From: an uncultured Collinsella sp.
GTDB lineage: Bacteria; Actinomycetota; Coriobacteriia; Coriobacteriales; Coriobacteriaceae
DNA length: 18,989 bases
NCBI GenBank assembly: GCA_902470895.1
Contig: CABRID010000034.1
Coordinates: 1 to 18,989 of the forward strand
Direction: 5' to 3'
In this document: positions 1 through 6,766 of the stretch, piece after piece
Layout: every line of letters starts with the position of its first letter
How positions within the stretch are numbered: the stretch's first letter is position 1
Notes under the pieces: generated by a model
The model's database searches: none
The model's input: the letters and a program-made list of their open reading frames with translations, nothing else
What the model was told of the DNA's origin: nothing
Made by a program: the position numbers and the translations under genes

Positions 1-383
1 AGTGTGCTGCGCTCGCCTGCCGCCGCGGTGCGACGCAGCAGTGCGTTGATGCGCGCCACGAGCACACGGGCGCTGTAGGGCTTGGGAACAAAGCCGTCCG
101 CGCCGAGCGTCATGGCCATGACCTCGTCGATCTCGGTCGTGCGCGACGTGAGGACGATAATGGGAACCTCGGATTCGCGGCGAACCTCGTGGCAGATATG
201 CTGGCCGTCCTTGACGGGAAGTGTGAGGTCGAGCAGCACCAGGTCGGGCGCGGCGGCGAGAATATCGCGCGAGACATGCTCAAACGATTCGCAGGCCTCG
301 ATTTCAAACCCGGCGCGGGCAAGGATGTCGGCAAGCTCGCGACGAATGGGTTCGTCGTCCTCAACGATATAGATCAGCGCCAT
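1..383 (-). CDS. Response regulator, N-terminal part (cut by window edge)
   Basis: This minus-strand gene starts at the ATG at 383 and runs off the left edge, so about 127 codons are visible. They form a complete CheY-like receiver domain: acidic pocket IVEDDE (residues 6-11), phospho-acceptor D52 in LVLLDLTLP, the conserved T/S position at 79-80 (LTS), and the lysine K101 in VPKPYS. In related regulators phosphorylation of the Asp switches on a C-terminal DNA-binding domain, which would lie outside the window; the end of the visible part (RINALLRR) is the usual alpha-5 to linker junction. A GGGGAG ribosome site lies 8 bases before the ATG and a CATAAT box (rc of 417-422) is a possible -10. 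The output domain and partner kinase cannot be seen. The receiver call is secure; the family (OmpR-like) is inferred. Confidence 0.9.
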   Translation of the reverse strand, partial: MALIYIVEDDEPIRRELADILARAGFEIEACESFEHVSRDILAAAPDLVLLDLTLPVKDGQHICHEVRRESEVPIIVLTSRTTEIDEVMAMTLGADGFVPKPYSARVLVARINALLRRTAAAGERST

Positions 384-416
384 GGATTCCGCTCCCCTCT
401 TGGTTGTCTTGCCACC

Positions 417-422
417 ATTATG
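417..422 (-). promoter_or_regulatory. Candidate -10 box for the edge response regulator
   Basis: The minus-strand hexamer CATAAT lies 33 bases upstream of the ATG at 383. No convincing -35 is seen at the right distance, so this is a weak call resting on -10 similarity and position only. Confidence 0.3.
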
Positions 423-513
423 GCTGCGAAACTGCAGGTGCGCGCCACGCACGTCGCCAAGGTGACAGAACTGTTCGCGAGCGGGGGCGTTTTGTCCGCC
501 TTACGCTCGCGAC

Positions 514-564
514 GGGAACGGGGACCAAAATGATTATTAAATCCCCGTCCCAGAATAATCATTT
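514..564 (-). terminator. Hairpin terminator-like region with interleaved inverted repeats
   Basis: Immediately after the stop codon of the 243-residue gene, an 11-bp perfect inverted repeat (528-538 with 554-564) forms a hairpin on the minus strand followed by a short T-rich stretch, which fits transcript ending. A second inverted repeat (514-524 with 542-551, one bulge) interleaves with it in the order L1-L2-R1-R2. The two stems therefore either form a pseudoknot or exclude each other. A terminator is the simplest reading. Confidence 0.55.
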
Positions 565-1294
565 AGCGGCGGGCGCGGAGCTTTTCGTAGCCTTCGGCGA
601 AGAAGGCGACCGTAGCGGCGTCGGCCTCGGCGGCGTCCGTCTCGGTTGCGGGGACCACACCGTGCTCGTCGCTCACCAGAAACAACGCGCCCTTAAGCTG
701 CGCGGGAATGTCTACACGCGTGACCGGGATGCCCTTGGTCTGGGCCAGCTGCTCAATGAGCGTCGCCGTGCCGCACAGGCACTCGTCCGCCGGCGCCACA
801 AAGGCAAGCTCGCCGTTATCGACGGCGGCGAGCAGCTCGGGCGCCACGCCGGTCTCGTCGGCCTCGGAGCGGGCCTCGGCGGAGCGGGCACGCAGCGCCT
901 TGGCCGACGTATCGGTTAGCGGCTCGTACTCCCCCACCGTCATGGCGGCGTTGCCGTTGACGTCGATCACCAGCATGAGCACGCCGTCGCGTGCGGTGTA
1001 ATCGCCCTCGGCAAGCGACCACTCAACGTGCTGCTTGGCCCAGCTGAGCATGTTATGGGTAAGCGGCTCGCCCTGCACCAAGCGCTCGGACAGTGCGCGA
1101 ATGTGGCGGTTGAGCATGGGCACCTTTTTATTGGACATGCGCCAACGGCAGACAAGCGCGGGCTTGTCGAGCGTAAACTTCTCGACCGCCTCCTGATTGG
1201 CGCAAAAGTCCTCGTACGCACGCTGATCCTCGGCATTGCCAAACAGCTCGGCTTCATCAATCTGGGGCATGGTTGTACCTTTCGTGTTAGTCAT
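563..1294 (-). CDS. Uncharacterised protein, 243 residues, downstream of purH
   Basis: I do not recognise a family. The protein is soluble-looking, acidic and about 27 kDa, with no signal peptide or membrane segment. Its middle (roughly residues 55-130) has an alternating alpha/beta pattern: a basic stretch around RWRMSNKK, then HIRALSERL, then the hydrophobic strand GVLMLVIDVNG. The C-terminal third has short hydrophobic strands (GELAFVAPAD, GALFLVSDEHG) and ends ...LRARR. Two starts are plausible: ATG 1294 (GAGG at 5 bases) and ATG 1270 (AAAGG at 7 bases), the shorter giving 235 residues. It lies 80 bases downstream of purH on the same strand, separated by a strong hairpin terminator, so it probably has its own promoter. 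Codon use looks native and the frame is clean throughout. The gene is real; its function is unknown. Confidence 0.8.
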   Translation of the reverse strand: MTNTKGTTMPQIDEAELFGNAEDQRAYEDFCANQEAVEKFTLDKPALVCRWRMSNKKVPMLNRHIRALSERLVQGEPLTHNMLSWAKQHVEWSLAEGDYTARDGVLMLVIDVNGNAAMTVGEYEPLTDTSAKALRARSAEARSEADETGVAPELLAAVDNGELAFVAPADECLCGTATLIEQLAQTKGIPVTRVDIPAQLKGALFLVSDEHGVVPATETDAAEADAATVAFFAEGYEKLRARR

Positions 1295-1311
1295 TCCGTC
1301 CTCTTATACCA

Positions 1312-1346
1312 AAAAGACGGCCCTCCAAACGGAGCAGCCGTCTTTT
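1312..1346 (-). terminator. Intrinsic terminator of purH
   Basis: A 10-bp perfect stem (1312-1321 with 1337-1346) is extended inside the loop by CTCC/GGAG (1323-1326 with 1331-1334). On the minus strand the 3' arm runs into TCTTTTT. It sits 30 bases after the purH stop. Confidence 0.85.
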
Positions 1347-1375
1347 GCAGAGATTATTTTGTCCCGGGGCGAAAC

Positions 1376-2983
1376 TTAGTGCCTAAAGTGGCGGGCGCCC
1401 GTAAAGACCATCGCAATACCATGCTCGTTGCAGGCCTGGATGCTCTCGTCGTCGCGCTTGGAGCCGCCGGGCTGAATGATGCAGGTCACGCCGTGCGCGG
1501 CAAGCACGTCGACGTTGTCGCGGAACGGGAAGAACGCGTCGCTTGCGCAGGCAAAGCCGCCCTTCTCCACACCCTCGCGCTCGCAGAAGTCCTCGGCACG
1601 CTCGCAGGCCAACAGCGCAGAATCCACGCGGTTGGGCTGACCCGGGCCCATGCCAATGCCGGCCTTGCCCTTGGAGACCAGGATGGCGTTGGACTTGACA
1701 CCCTTGCAGACCTTCCAGGCAAACTCGAGCTCGGCCATCTCGGCGTCGGTGGGCTTGCGGTCGGTGGGGAACGTAAAGGTCGCGGGATCCTCGGTCACGT
1801 GGTCGACTTCCTGCACCAGCATGCCGCCGTCGATAGAGCGCAGCTCCACCTGGGCACCGTGGTCCACGCCGCCGGTCGCCAACACGCGCAGGTTGGGGCG
1901 CTTGGCCATGCGCTCGAGCGCCTCGGCAGTGTAGCTCGGGGCGATGATGACCTCGACAAACTGCTTGTTCTGATCGGCGAAGTGCTCAACCAGCTCATAG
2001 GGAACCTCGCGGTTGCAGGCGATGATGCCGCCGAAAGCGCTCTTGGGATCGCAGGCGAAGGCGCGGTCGTAGGCAGCCGTAATATCCTCGGCAACGGCGG
2101 AACCGCATGGGTTCTGGTGCTTGAGGATCACGCAGGCGGGCTCGTCGAACTCGCGGACCAGGTTCCAAGCGGCGTCGGCATCCAGATAGTTGTTGTAGCT
2201 GAGCGGCTTGCCCTGGATCTGCTCGGAGCCCACGAGCGGGAACTGCGAGCTCGCGGTGTTCTCGCAGCCCTCGGCAAAGCGATAGACCGTGGCCTTCTGC
2301 TGCGGGTTCTCGCCATAGCGCAGGTCGTCGACCTTCTCCAGCGAGATCTCGAGCTTGGCAGAGGTATCCGCCACGTCGCTTGCCTGGGCGGCGAGCCAAC
2401 GGGAGATAGCCGTGTCGTAGGCGGCGGTGGTCTGGTAGACCTTCACCTGCAGGCGACGACGGGTGGAAAGCGTGGTGCAGCCACCGGTCTCGCGCATCTC
2501 GGCCAGGACGGCATCATAGTCGGCCGGGTCGGAAATGACGGTAACGCTCGCGGCGTTCTTAGCGGCAGAGCGCAGCATGGAGGGGCCACCGATGTCGATG
2601 TGCTCGATGGCATCCGCGAAGGTGACCTCGGGGTTGGCGACGGTCTTCTCGAACTCGTACAGGTTGACGACCACCAGGTCGATCAGCTTAATGCCGTGCT
2701 GAGCGGCCTCCTGCATGTGCTGCTCGGAATCGCGACGGGCAAGCAGCGCGCCGTGAACCTTGGGATGCAGCGTCTTGACGCGGCCGTCCATCATCTCGGG
2801 ATAGCCCGTGAACTCCTCGATGGGGGTTACGGGAACGCCCGCGTCCTCGATGGCACGAGCCGTGCCGCCCGTAGAGATGATCTCGACGCCAAAGTCGTCA
2901 ACCAGCGTCCGTGCGAAATCGACGACGCCCGTCTTATCGGTAACCGAGATCAACGCGCGTGCGATCTTCACATCAGATCCCAT
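1376..2983 (-). CDS. purH: Bifunctional purine biosynthesis protein PurH (AICAR formyltransferase / IMP cyclohydrolase)
   Basis: This enzyme carries out the last two steps of de novo IMP synthesis in the cytoplasm: it formylates AICAR with 10-formyl-THF, then closes the ring to IMP. At 535 residues it has the usual family length. The N-terminal MGS-like IMP cyclohydrolase domain (about residues 1-150) has the typical opening KIARALISVTDKTG, then STGGTA and DGRVKTLHPKVHG. The C-terminal transformylase domain follows, with RYGENPQQKA, the catalytic-type KHQNPCGSAV, KSAFGGIIACNREV, and the characteristic end FTGARHFRH. An AGGAGG site 5 bases before the ATG at 2983 fixes the start. No other purine gene is in the window, so it stands alone between its own terminator and a divergent GNAT gene. 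A dyad near 3058-3079 may control it. Confidence 0.98.
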   Translation of the reverse strand: MGSDVKIARALISVTDKTGVVDFARTLVDDFGVEIISTGGTARAIEDAGVPVTPIEEFTGYPEMMDGRVKTLHPKVHGALLARRDSEQHMQEAAQHGIKLIDLVVVNLYEFEKTVANPEVTFADAIEHIDIGGPSMLRSAAKNAASVTVISDPADYDAVLAEMRETGGCTTLSTRRRLQVKVYQTTAAYDTAISRWLAAQASDVADTSAKLEISLEKVDDLRYGENPQQKATVYRFAEGCENTASSQFPLVGSEQIQGKPLSYNNYLDADAAWNLVREFDEPACVILKHQNPCGSAVAEDITAAYDRAFACDPKSAFGGIIACNREVPYELVEHFADQNKQFVEVIIAPSYTAEALERMAKRPNLRVLATGGVDHGAQVELRSIDGGMLVQEVDHVTEDPATFTFPTDRKPTDAEMAELEFAWKVCKGVKSNAILVSKGKAGIGMGPGQPNRVDSALLACERAEDFCEREGVEKGGFACASDAFFPFRDNVDVLAAHGVTCIIQPGGSKRDDESIQACNEHGIAMVFTGARHFRH

Positions 2984-3057
2984 GCAGTCCTCCTGTCTGG
3001 TACGCCGCCGTGCTCTGTGAGTCGGTGATACGTCGATCTGCAGCGCTCGCGCAGCGG

Positions 3058-3081
3058 CATTGAAAATACTGATTCAATGTA
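3058..3081 (-). promoter_or_regulatory. Dyad (possible operator) overlapping a candidate purH promoter
   Basis: CATTGAA (3058-3064) and TTCAATG (3073-3079) form a perfect 7-bp dyad with an 8-base spacer. One arm overlaps a minus-strand TACATT hexamer (rc of 3076-3081) that could be a -10 box about 95 bases before the purH start. There is no clear -35, and the site does not resemble the Bacillus PurR box. It is an operator candidate only. Confidence 0.35.
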
Positions 3082-3214
3082 GCGCATCGAGCGCGACGAT
3101 GCACCCCGCAACGCACGGCTGTGCAGAAAAAGCTTCGAGCGGGGGTTGCAGGAGCGCCACTGGGCACGGTGAGTTCATGGAACACAGGGGCACCATAATT
3201 AGATGCCAATGGCG

Positions 3215-3223
3215 TGGTAGAAT
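3215..3223 (+). promoter_or_regulatory. Extended -10 promoter for the GNAT gene
   Basis: TGG followed by TAGAAT forms an extended -10 element 36 bases before the ATG at 3260. The -35 position is AT-rich but not consensus. Confidence 0.5.
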
Positions 3224-3259
3224 TGTGCTCGATATGCATCCGCAATAGAAAGAGGCACC

Positions 3260-3901
3260 ATGGTCTCGCGGGTTCTCTACCGACCGTTTGATACCGAAGA
3301 TTTCGACGCCATCGCGCTGATTCTGCAGCAGCTTTGGCATAACAATTCGGATAACGATGAGTACAACCGCCTCGAGGCCGCGTGCGACCTTGCCTACTGC
3401 CTTTCGTCCTCGACGTTTTCGCAGGTTGCGGTGATTGACGGCGAGGCGCGTGGCATTGCGCTCGCGCGCGCGGGACAGAGTTCCGGCGCCACCGTCAAGG
3501 AACATTGGATGGACACCGAACGCGCTCTGCTATCGCAGATGCGTGAACTGGAGCCCGATGCCTGCGCCGAGTATCTCTCGTTTGTGCGCGCAACCATCCG
3601 AACCAACAACCGCCTGCTCGAAAGCAGCCCGTTGCCCCACGACAACGAGGTCACGCTGCTTGCCGTGGATCGCGACGTCCATGGCCTGGGTGTAGGCTCA
3701 GTGTTGCTCGATGCCGCGGTCTCGTACCTGTCCTCGCGCGGGGCGACAAGGGCGCACCTGTACACCGACTCCAACTGCTCGTGGAAGTTCTACGAGTTGC
3801 ACGGCTTTAAGCGCACGGCCACGCACCGCGCCAACCGCGAAGAGCGCCGTCACGACATGCCGCGCGAAAGCTTCCTCTACGAACTCGACCTAACAGCCTA
3901 G
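3260..3901 (+). CDS. GNAT family N-acetyltransferase
   Basis: This is a 213-residue GCN5-related acetyltransferase, which would transfer an acetyl group from acetyl-CoA to an amine that the sequence does not identify. The fold signature is in the C-terminal half: strand VTLLAVD (131-137), the acetyl-CoA loop VHGLGVGS (140-147, the R/Q-x-x-G-x-G/A motif with His at the first position), helix LLDAAVSYLSSRG, strand RAHLYTD (164-170), and the closing segment WKFYELHGFKR (175-185), typical of motif B. The first 120 residues are longer than in a minimal GNAT and carry an acidic helical insert, probably substrate-related. GAGG lies 5 bases before the ATG and an extended -10 lies further upstream. 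It is divergent from purH and probably single. It is unlike known ribosomal or aminoglycoside acetyltransferases in any obvious way. Confidence 0.9.
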   Translation: MVSRVLYRPFDTEDFDAIALILQQLWHNNSDNDEYNRLEAACDLAYCLSSSTFSQVAVIDGEARGIALARAGQSSGATVKEHWMDTERALLSQMRELEPDACAEYLSFVRATIRTNNRLLESSPLPHDNEVTLLAVDRDVHGLGVGSVLLDAAVSYLSSRGATRAHLYTDSNCSWKFYELHGFKRTATHRANREERRHDMPRESFLYELDLTA

Positions 3902-3969
3902 CCCGGGCAGCCACACCTAGTCATTTAAATCTGTCCCCAATGAGTGGCCTAGGGGGTTTGTAGATAGCC

Positions 3970-4199
3970 GTGGTCAAAAAACATCAAATATGAGTACTGC
4001 TACCTTTTTAGTAGCAGCAACTTGGGGCATTTTTGATGCTTGTAGGCATGACGACCAGCTGCACGAGCTGACGTAGCTCCTCAAATGTTCAATAAAATGG
4101 GCTCCTAACGAGAAGTACTCTCATTAGGAGCCCATTATTATGTGCAAACATATGTGACCAACGCAGCAACAGTACTCATATTTGGCATTTTTTGTCCAC
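3970..4199. mobile_element. MITE-like element with 34-bp terminal inverted repeats
   Basis: The ends (3970-4003 and, inverted, 4166-4199) match at 28 of 34 positions around the core AAATATGAGTACTG. The 230-bp interior holds no plausible gene. The left end folds into a hairpin (CTGCTAC 3997-4003 with GTAGCAG 4011-4017), inside a wider stem CATCAAA/TTTGATG (3982-3988 with 4032-4038). The right half contains a large hairpin at 4096-4136. It fills most of the 411-bp gap between the convergent GNAT and DUF2207 genes. No target-site duplication is obvious, so mobility is inferred from the inverted ends only; it could also be an extragenic structured repeat. Confidence 0.6.
4096..4136. terminator. 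Long hairpin, probable bidirectional terminator
   Basis: A perfect 13-bp stem (4096-4108 with 4124-4136) continues after one mismatch as GAGA/TCTC (4110-4113 with 4119-4122) around a 5-base loop. On the minus strand the stem ends in CCCATTTTATT, fitting a terminator for the DUF2207 gene. On the plus strand the tail is ATTATTAT, weaker but T-rich. It lies inside the inverted-repeat element. Confidence 0.65.
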
Positions 4200-4312
4200 T
4201 GCCCCTTGCGCGAAGATCCGCAGCGGAAAGTTTGACCCGTTTCGATGCACAAAAATGGGATGAATCTTCCCTGGCAACCGCCCAGAAAGATCCACCCCAA
4301 AGCAAGCGCTCG

Positions 4313-6259
4313 CTAGAACGTTCCGCCGCCGCCTCCGCCGACGCCGCCACCGCCGCCGCCAGAGAAGCCGCCGCCGCTGCCGTCGCTCGAGCTATCGGAA
4401 CTCGAAGCCAGCTCGCGGATGGTCTCATGATACACATCGTTGAACGAATCGAGCGGAGACTCGTTGCCGTAGTGATGGTAATACCACCAGTAGCAGGGGT
4501 AGTTGTCGTAGAAATCGTCGCTGTTGCGCAGGTCCGCAGGCACGGCCTCGGCCAGCTGTCGCAGCACTTCTTTCGAAACGCCCAGGGCAACGCCCATCAC
4601 CAGCAGTTTGTTCCACAAGATCAGGTCGCTGGGGATAGCCTCCTTCAGGCGCGTAAAGTCCTCGAGCCAATGCTTGAGCGCCTTGCAGCGAGCCGCCACC
4701 TCGGCGCCCTCCGGCGTGTAACGGCGGAAGGTGCAGCTCAGGACAAAGCCCACGATCGTGACGGGAATCGAGATCATAGCGGCGCCGACGTTGGCGTCCG
4801 CAAAGTCGGTATAGATCAGAGAGCCCAGAATGCCAAAGACAATGATGATGCCGAGAACCAGGCCGGCCACCATCGCGATAGTGCCATCCGATGCGATAAA
4901 CTCGCGCGCCTCCAGCTTGCCCTTAACCGTGCTCTGATAGTCCTCGAGCTTGTCGCCAACAGATGTGGTGCGCTCGCTGGCATACTCCTCCAGCTCGCTA
5001 AACGTGCGCGAACGGACGCCGTCTTTATCGGGCTTAACGCCGGCGAAGAAGACCTTGAGCACATCGCGATCGATGCCGTCCTTCTTGGCAGCCTTCCAGG
5101 CCTCGTCGGTCACTGTGATGCGATACGTCTGCTCCTCTTTTTCGCGACGGAGCAGACCCTTCTTCTTGGTCTCGGTCGCTTCTTCCAGCTTGATCACGCG
5201 GTCGTCGGTGAGCTTCATAAGCGTGGCGATATATGCCTGATCGGGCACGTCGTTCCAGCTCATGAGAGCTGCAAGCACCGCGGGATGGTCGGCCGAGGGC
5301 ACATCGCGGAAGTACTCGTCCTGGAAGAACGGCTTGGGCTTGGGCCTGCGCAGCTTAAGCATCACGATCACACCGGTATAGGCAACCGCCACGACAACAC
5401 ACACCACGGCAATCGCGCCGGCAACCGCACGCGCGTGCTCACGGCGGGCGTTAGCTTCGTCGGCCCATTCCTTCTCTTCGCTCAGGATCGTTGACATGCG
5501 CTCTTCGCCCGAGGCGGCAAGCTGCGGCACCCAGTCGCTGGGGAAGGCGATGCGTGCCTCGGCGAATTCGCCCTGATGCACGCAGGGAATGGTATAGGTG
5601 ACCATGGGCTCGTCCTCATCGAGCGACACGTCGCCCGTCAACGGGCCGTGGCCCCATGCGCGGAAGTTATCGCCCTTGACGGCCGCCGTCCCGGCAGCGG
5701 CATTTGCGAAGTACACTTCCATCTCGACGTCATCGGAATCCGCAGACCAGCCGTCACCCACGAACTTCCAGTAGAGCTCGGCGGTATCGGCCCAGTTCAT
5801 GACTGCACCGGTCATGGTATAGCTCACGTAATAGGTCGCGCTGTCGCCGCTCTCGTGAGGGCTGAATACCTTAATCTTTACGCCGTCGCCAGTCCGCTCG
5901 ACCGTGTAGACGTCAGAGTCACCCTTGTTCGCGCTATCGACTTTGTTAAACGCGGTGTCCTCTTCCTCGACACTCAGCACGTCGACGCCCGCCGAGCCAC
6001 CCTGCTGGTTGGTGCCCGCATTAATCTCCCAAAACACGCCGTTGATGTCGTCATCGAAATCAAACTGGCGCCCCTCGACAACGGTCAGCGATCCGTCGGC
6101 CTCGACCGTGGCGCCGATATAGGTTTGGATCATGGAGTAGCCGTCAGCGTGCGCGGCGACAGGCAGCAGCAACAACGCAAGCGCAACGAGCGCGCAGGCA
6201 GAAACGAATCGCGCAAACAAGCGGCGCTGCCGGCAGGCATTGGCAACGGGGGCGTTCAT
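4313..6259 (-). CDS. DUF2207 domain membrane protein with glycine-rich C-terminus
   Basis: The protein has 648 residues, exported and membrane-anchored. A signal peptide covers residues 1-38 (RRLFARF, then ALVALALLLL, cleavage after AHA). A beta-rich extracellular DUF2207 domain follows (about 40-250; GSLTVVEGRQFDF, GVFWEIN and SYTMTGAV are family-like). Next come a membrane helix at 279-301, a basic cytoplasmic stretch (RRPKPKP), a winged-helix-like region (325-410), and a pair of membrane helices (461-482, 492-511). An aromatic patch near 586-598 precedes an extreme Ser/Gly tail (618-648), which is common in this family. The function of DUF2207 proteins is not established; a cell-envelope role is likely. 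The ATG at 6259 is chosen because AAGGA lies 7 bases before it and the signal peptide starts there; an in-frame extension to 6379 is non-coding-like. Confidence 0.9.
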   Translation of the reverse strand: MNAPVANACRQRRLFARFVSACALVALALLLLPVAAHADGYSMIQTYIGATVEADGSLTVVEGRQFDFDDDINGVFWEINAGTNQQGGSAGVDVLSVEEEDTAFNKVDSANKGDSDVYTVERTGDGVKIKVFSPHESGDSATYYVSYTMTGAVMNWADTAELYWKFVGDGWSADSDDVEMEVYFANAAAGTAAVKGDNFRAWGHGPLTGDVSLDEDEPMVTYTIPCVHQGEFAEARIAFPSDWVPQLAASGEERMSTILSEEKEWADEANARREHARAVAGAIAVVCVVVAVAYTGVIVMLKLRRPKPKPFFQDEYFRDVPSADHPAVLAALMSWNDVPDQAYIATLMKLTDDRVIKLEEATETKKKGLLRREKEEQTYRITVTDEAWKAAKKDGIDRDVLKVFFAGVKPDKDGVRSRTFSELEEYASERTTSVGDKLEDYQSTVKGKLEAREFIASDGTIAMVAGLVLGIIIVFGILGSLIYTDFADANVGAAMISIPVTIVGFVLSCTFRRYTPEGAEVAARCKALKHWLEDFTRLKEAIPSDLILWNKLLVMGVALGVSKEVLRQLAEAVPADLRNSDDFYDNYPCYWWYYHHYGNESPLDSFNDVYHETIRELASSSDSSSDGSGGGFSGGGGGGVGGGGGGTF

Positions 6260-6293
6260 AGGCACATCCTTTGTCTGTAAAACCAACATCGCC

Positions 6294-6299
6294 ATTGTC
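6294..6299 (-). promoter_or_regulatory. Candidate extended -10 box for the DUF2207 gene
   Basis: On the minus strand TGG precedes GACAAT, an extended -10-like element about 35 bases before the ATG at 6259. There is no good -35. Weak call. Confidence 0.3.
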
Positions 6300-6338
6300 C
6301 CACGTTTGCGGGCACACATGACGAATATCTGGGCCAAC

Positions 6339-6407
6339 GGAACGTCAAATGGGACAAAAGTCCCACCCGAGTCTGGCACTTAGGGACGTTCCTTATCTGC
6401 CGGCAGT
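6339..6407. repeat. Cluster of palindromes in the gap upstream of the DUF2207 gene
   Basis: Nested inverted repeats are present: an outer pair GGAACGT/ACGTTCC (6339-6345 with 6386-6392), an inner hairpin TGGGAC-AAAA-GTCCCA (6350-6365), and next to it the perfect palindrome CTGCCGGCAG (6398-6407). There is no reading frame. This looks like an extragenic palindromic repeat, but other copies cannot be counted from one window. Confidence 0.5.
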
Positions 6408-6419
6408 TTGGGACAGTCC

Positions 6420-6447
6420 TTGGCATGTCCTGCGCCAACGATAGATA
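6420..6447 (+). promoter_or_regulatory. Weak candidate promoter for the structured region
   Basis: TTGGCA (6420-6425) is followed after 16 bases by TAGATA (6442-6447). The -35 is good and the -10 is poor. It is mentioned because a folded region and a terminator follow. Confidence 0.2.
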
Positions 6448-6519
6448 CCACTTCACAGCTCCGTCACAGGTGTAGCGGCTTTGTGTGGGCGCGGCATACG
6501 CTGATTGAGCCGCCAGCCG

Positions 6520-6630
6520 AGGGGCATAAAGCAATTGAGCGAAAACGGTTTGCCCCTTTGCCGTTCGCTCGAGGATCATGTCCCCCTTTTCCGCGGAAAC
6601 CCCGGCAGTTGCGAAGAGCTGCCGGGGTTT
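6520..6630 (+). ncRNA. Candidate structured RNA ending in a terminator
   Basis: Two inverted repeats interleave: AGGGGCA (6520-6526) with TGCCCCT (6551-6557), and GAGCGA..ACGG (6537-6548, two-base bulge) with CCGTTCGCTC (6561-6570). This gives a pseudoknot or a switch between two folds. A 12-bp GC-rich hairpin (6597-6608 with 6619-6630) follows. It matches no RNA family I can name. It lies about 135 bases upstream of gluQ, so it could be a leader or an independent small RNA. Confidence 0.35.
6597..6630 (+). terminator. GC-rich hairpin, probable terminator
   Basis: A perfect 12-bp stem AAACCCCGGCAG / CTGCCGGGGTTT with a 10-base loop. The 3' arm ends in GTTT and then CTGTCG, so the T-tract is short. 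It may end a transcript from the structured region on the plus strand. On the minus strand the hairpin is also followed by few Ts. Confidence 0.5.
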
Positions 6631-6753
6631 CTGTCGTCTAAGGTGCCGAGTTGATGGCAGGAATCAAAGCGCCGAGTCTGCGACCCGCCATGCGCAATGC
6701 GGAGCCTCGACAACTTGCGGACCACAGTGACGCCTCCTCGTCGCGCCCCGCGC

Positions 6754-6759
6754 TATACT
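6754..6759 (+). promoter_or_regulatory. -10 box of gluQ, leaderless arrangement
   Basis: TATACT ends 7 bases before the ATG at 6767, so transcription would start at or next to the start codon. No ribosome site is visible between them. There is no recognisable -35 in the GC-rich stretch upstream. Confidence 0.55.
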
Positions 6760-6766
6760 CGTCCGC

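Noticed and set aside
1028..3028. Long plus-strand open frame of 666 codons
   Set aside because: It is antisense to purH and the 243-residue gene. The low stop density is due to high GC, and it shows no family motifs.
4142..5494. Plus-strand open frame of 450 codons opposite DUF2207
   Set aside because: It starts inside the inverted-repeat element and shadows the DUF2207 gene, with an Ala/Arg-rich composition typical of antisense frames.
6260..6379. 40-residue upstream extension of the DUF2207 protein
   Set aside because: It would put coding in a palindromic promoter region and move the signal peptide away from the N-terminus. ATG 6259 has a good ribosome site.
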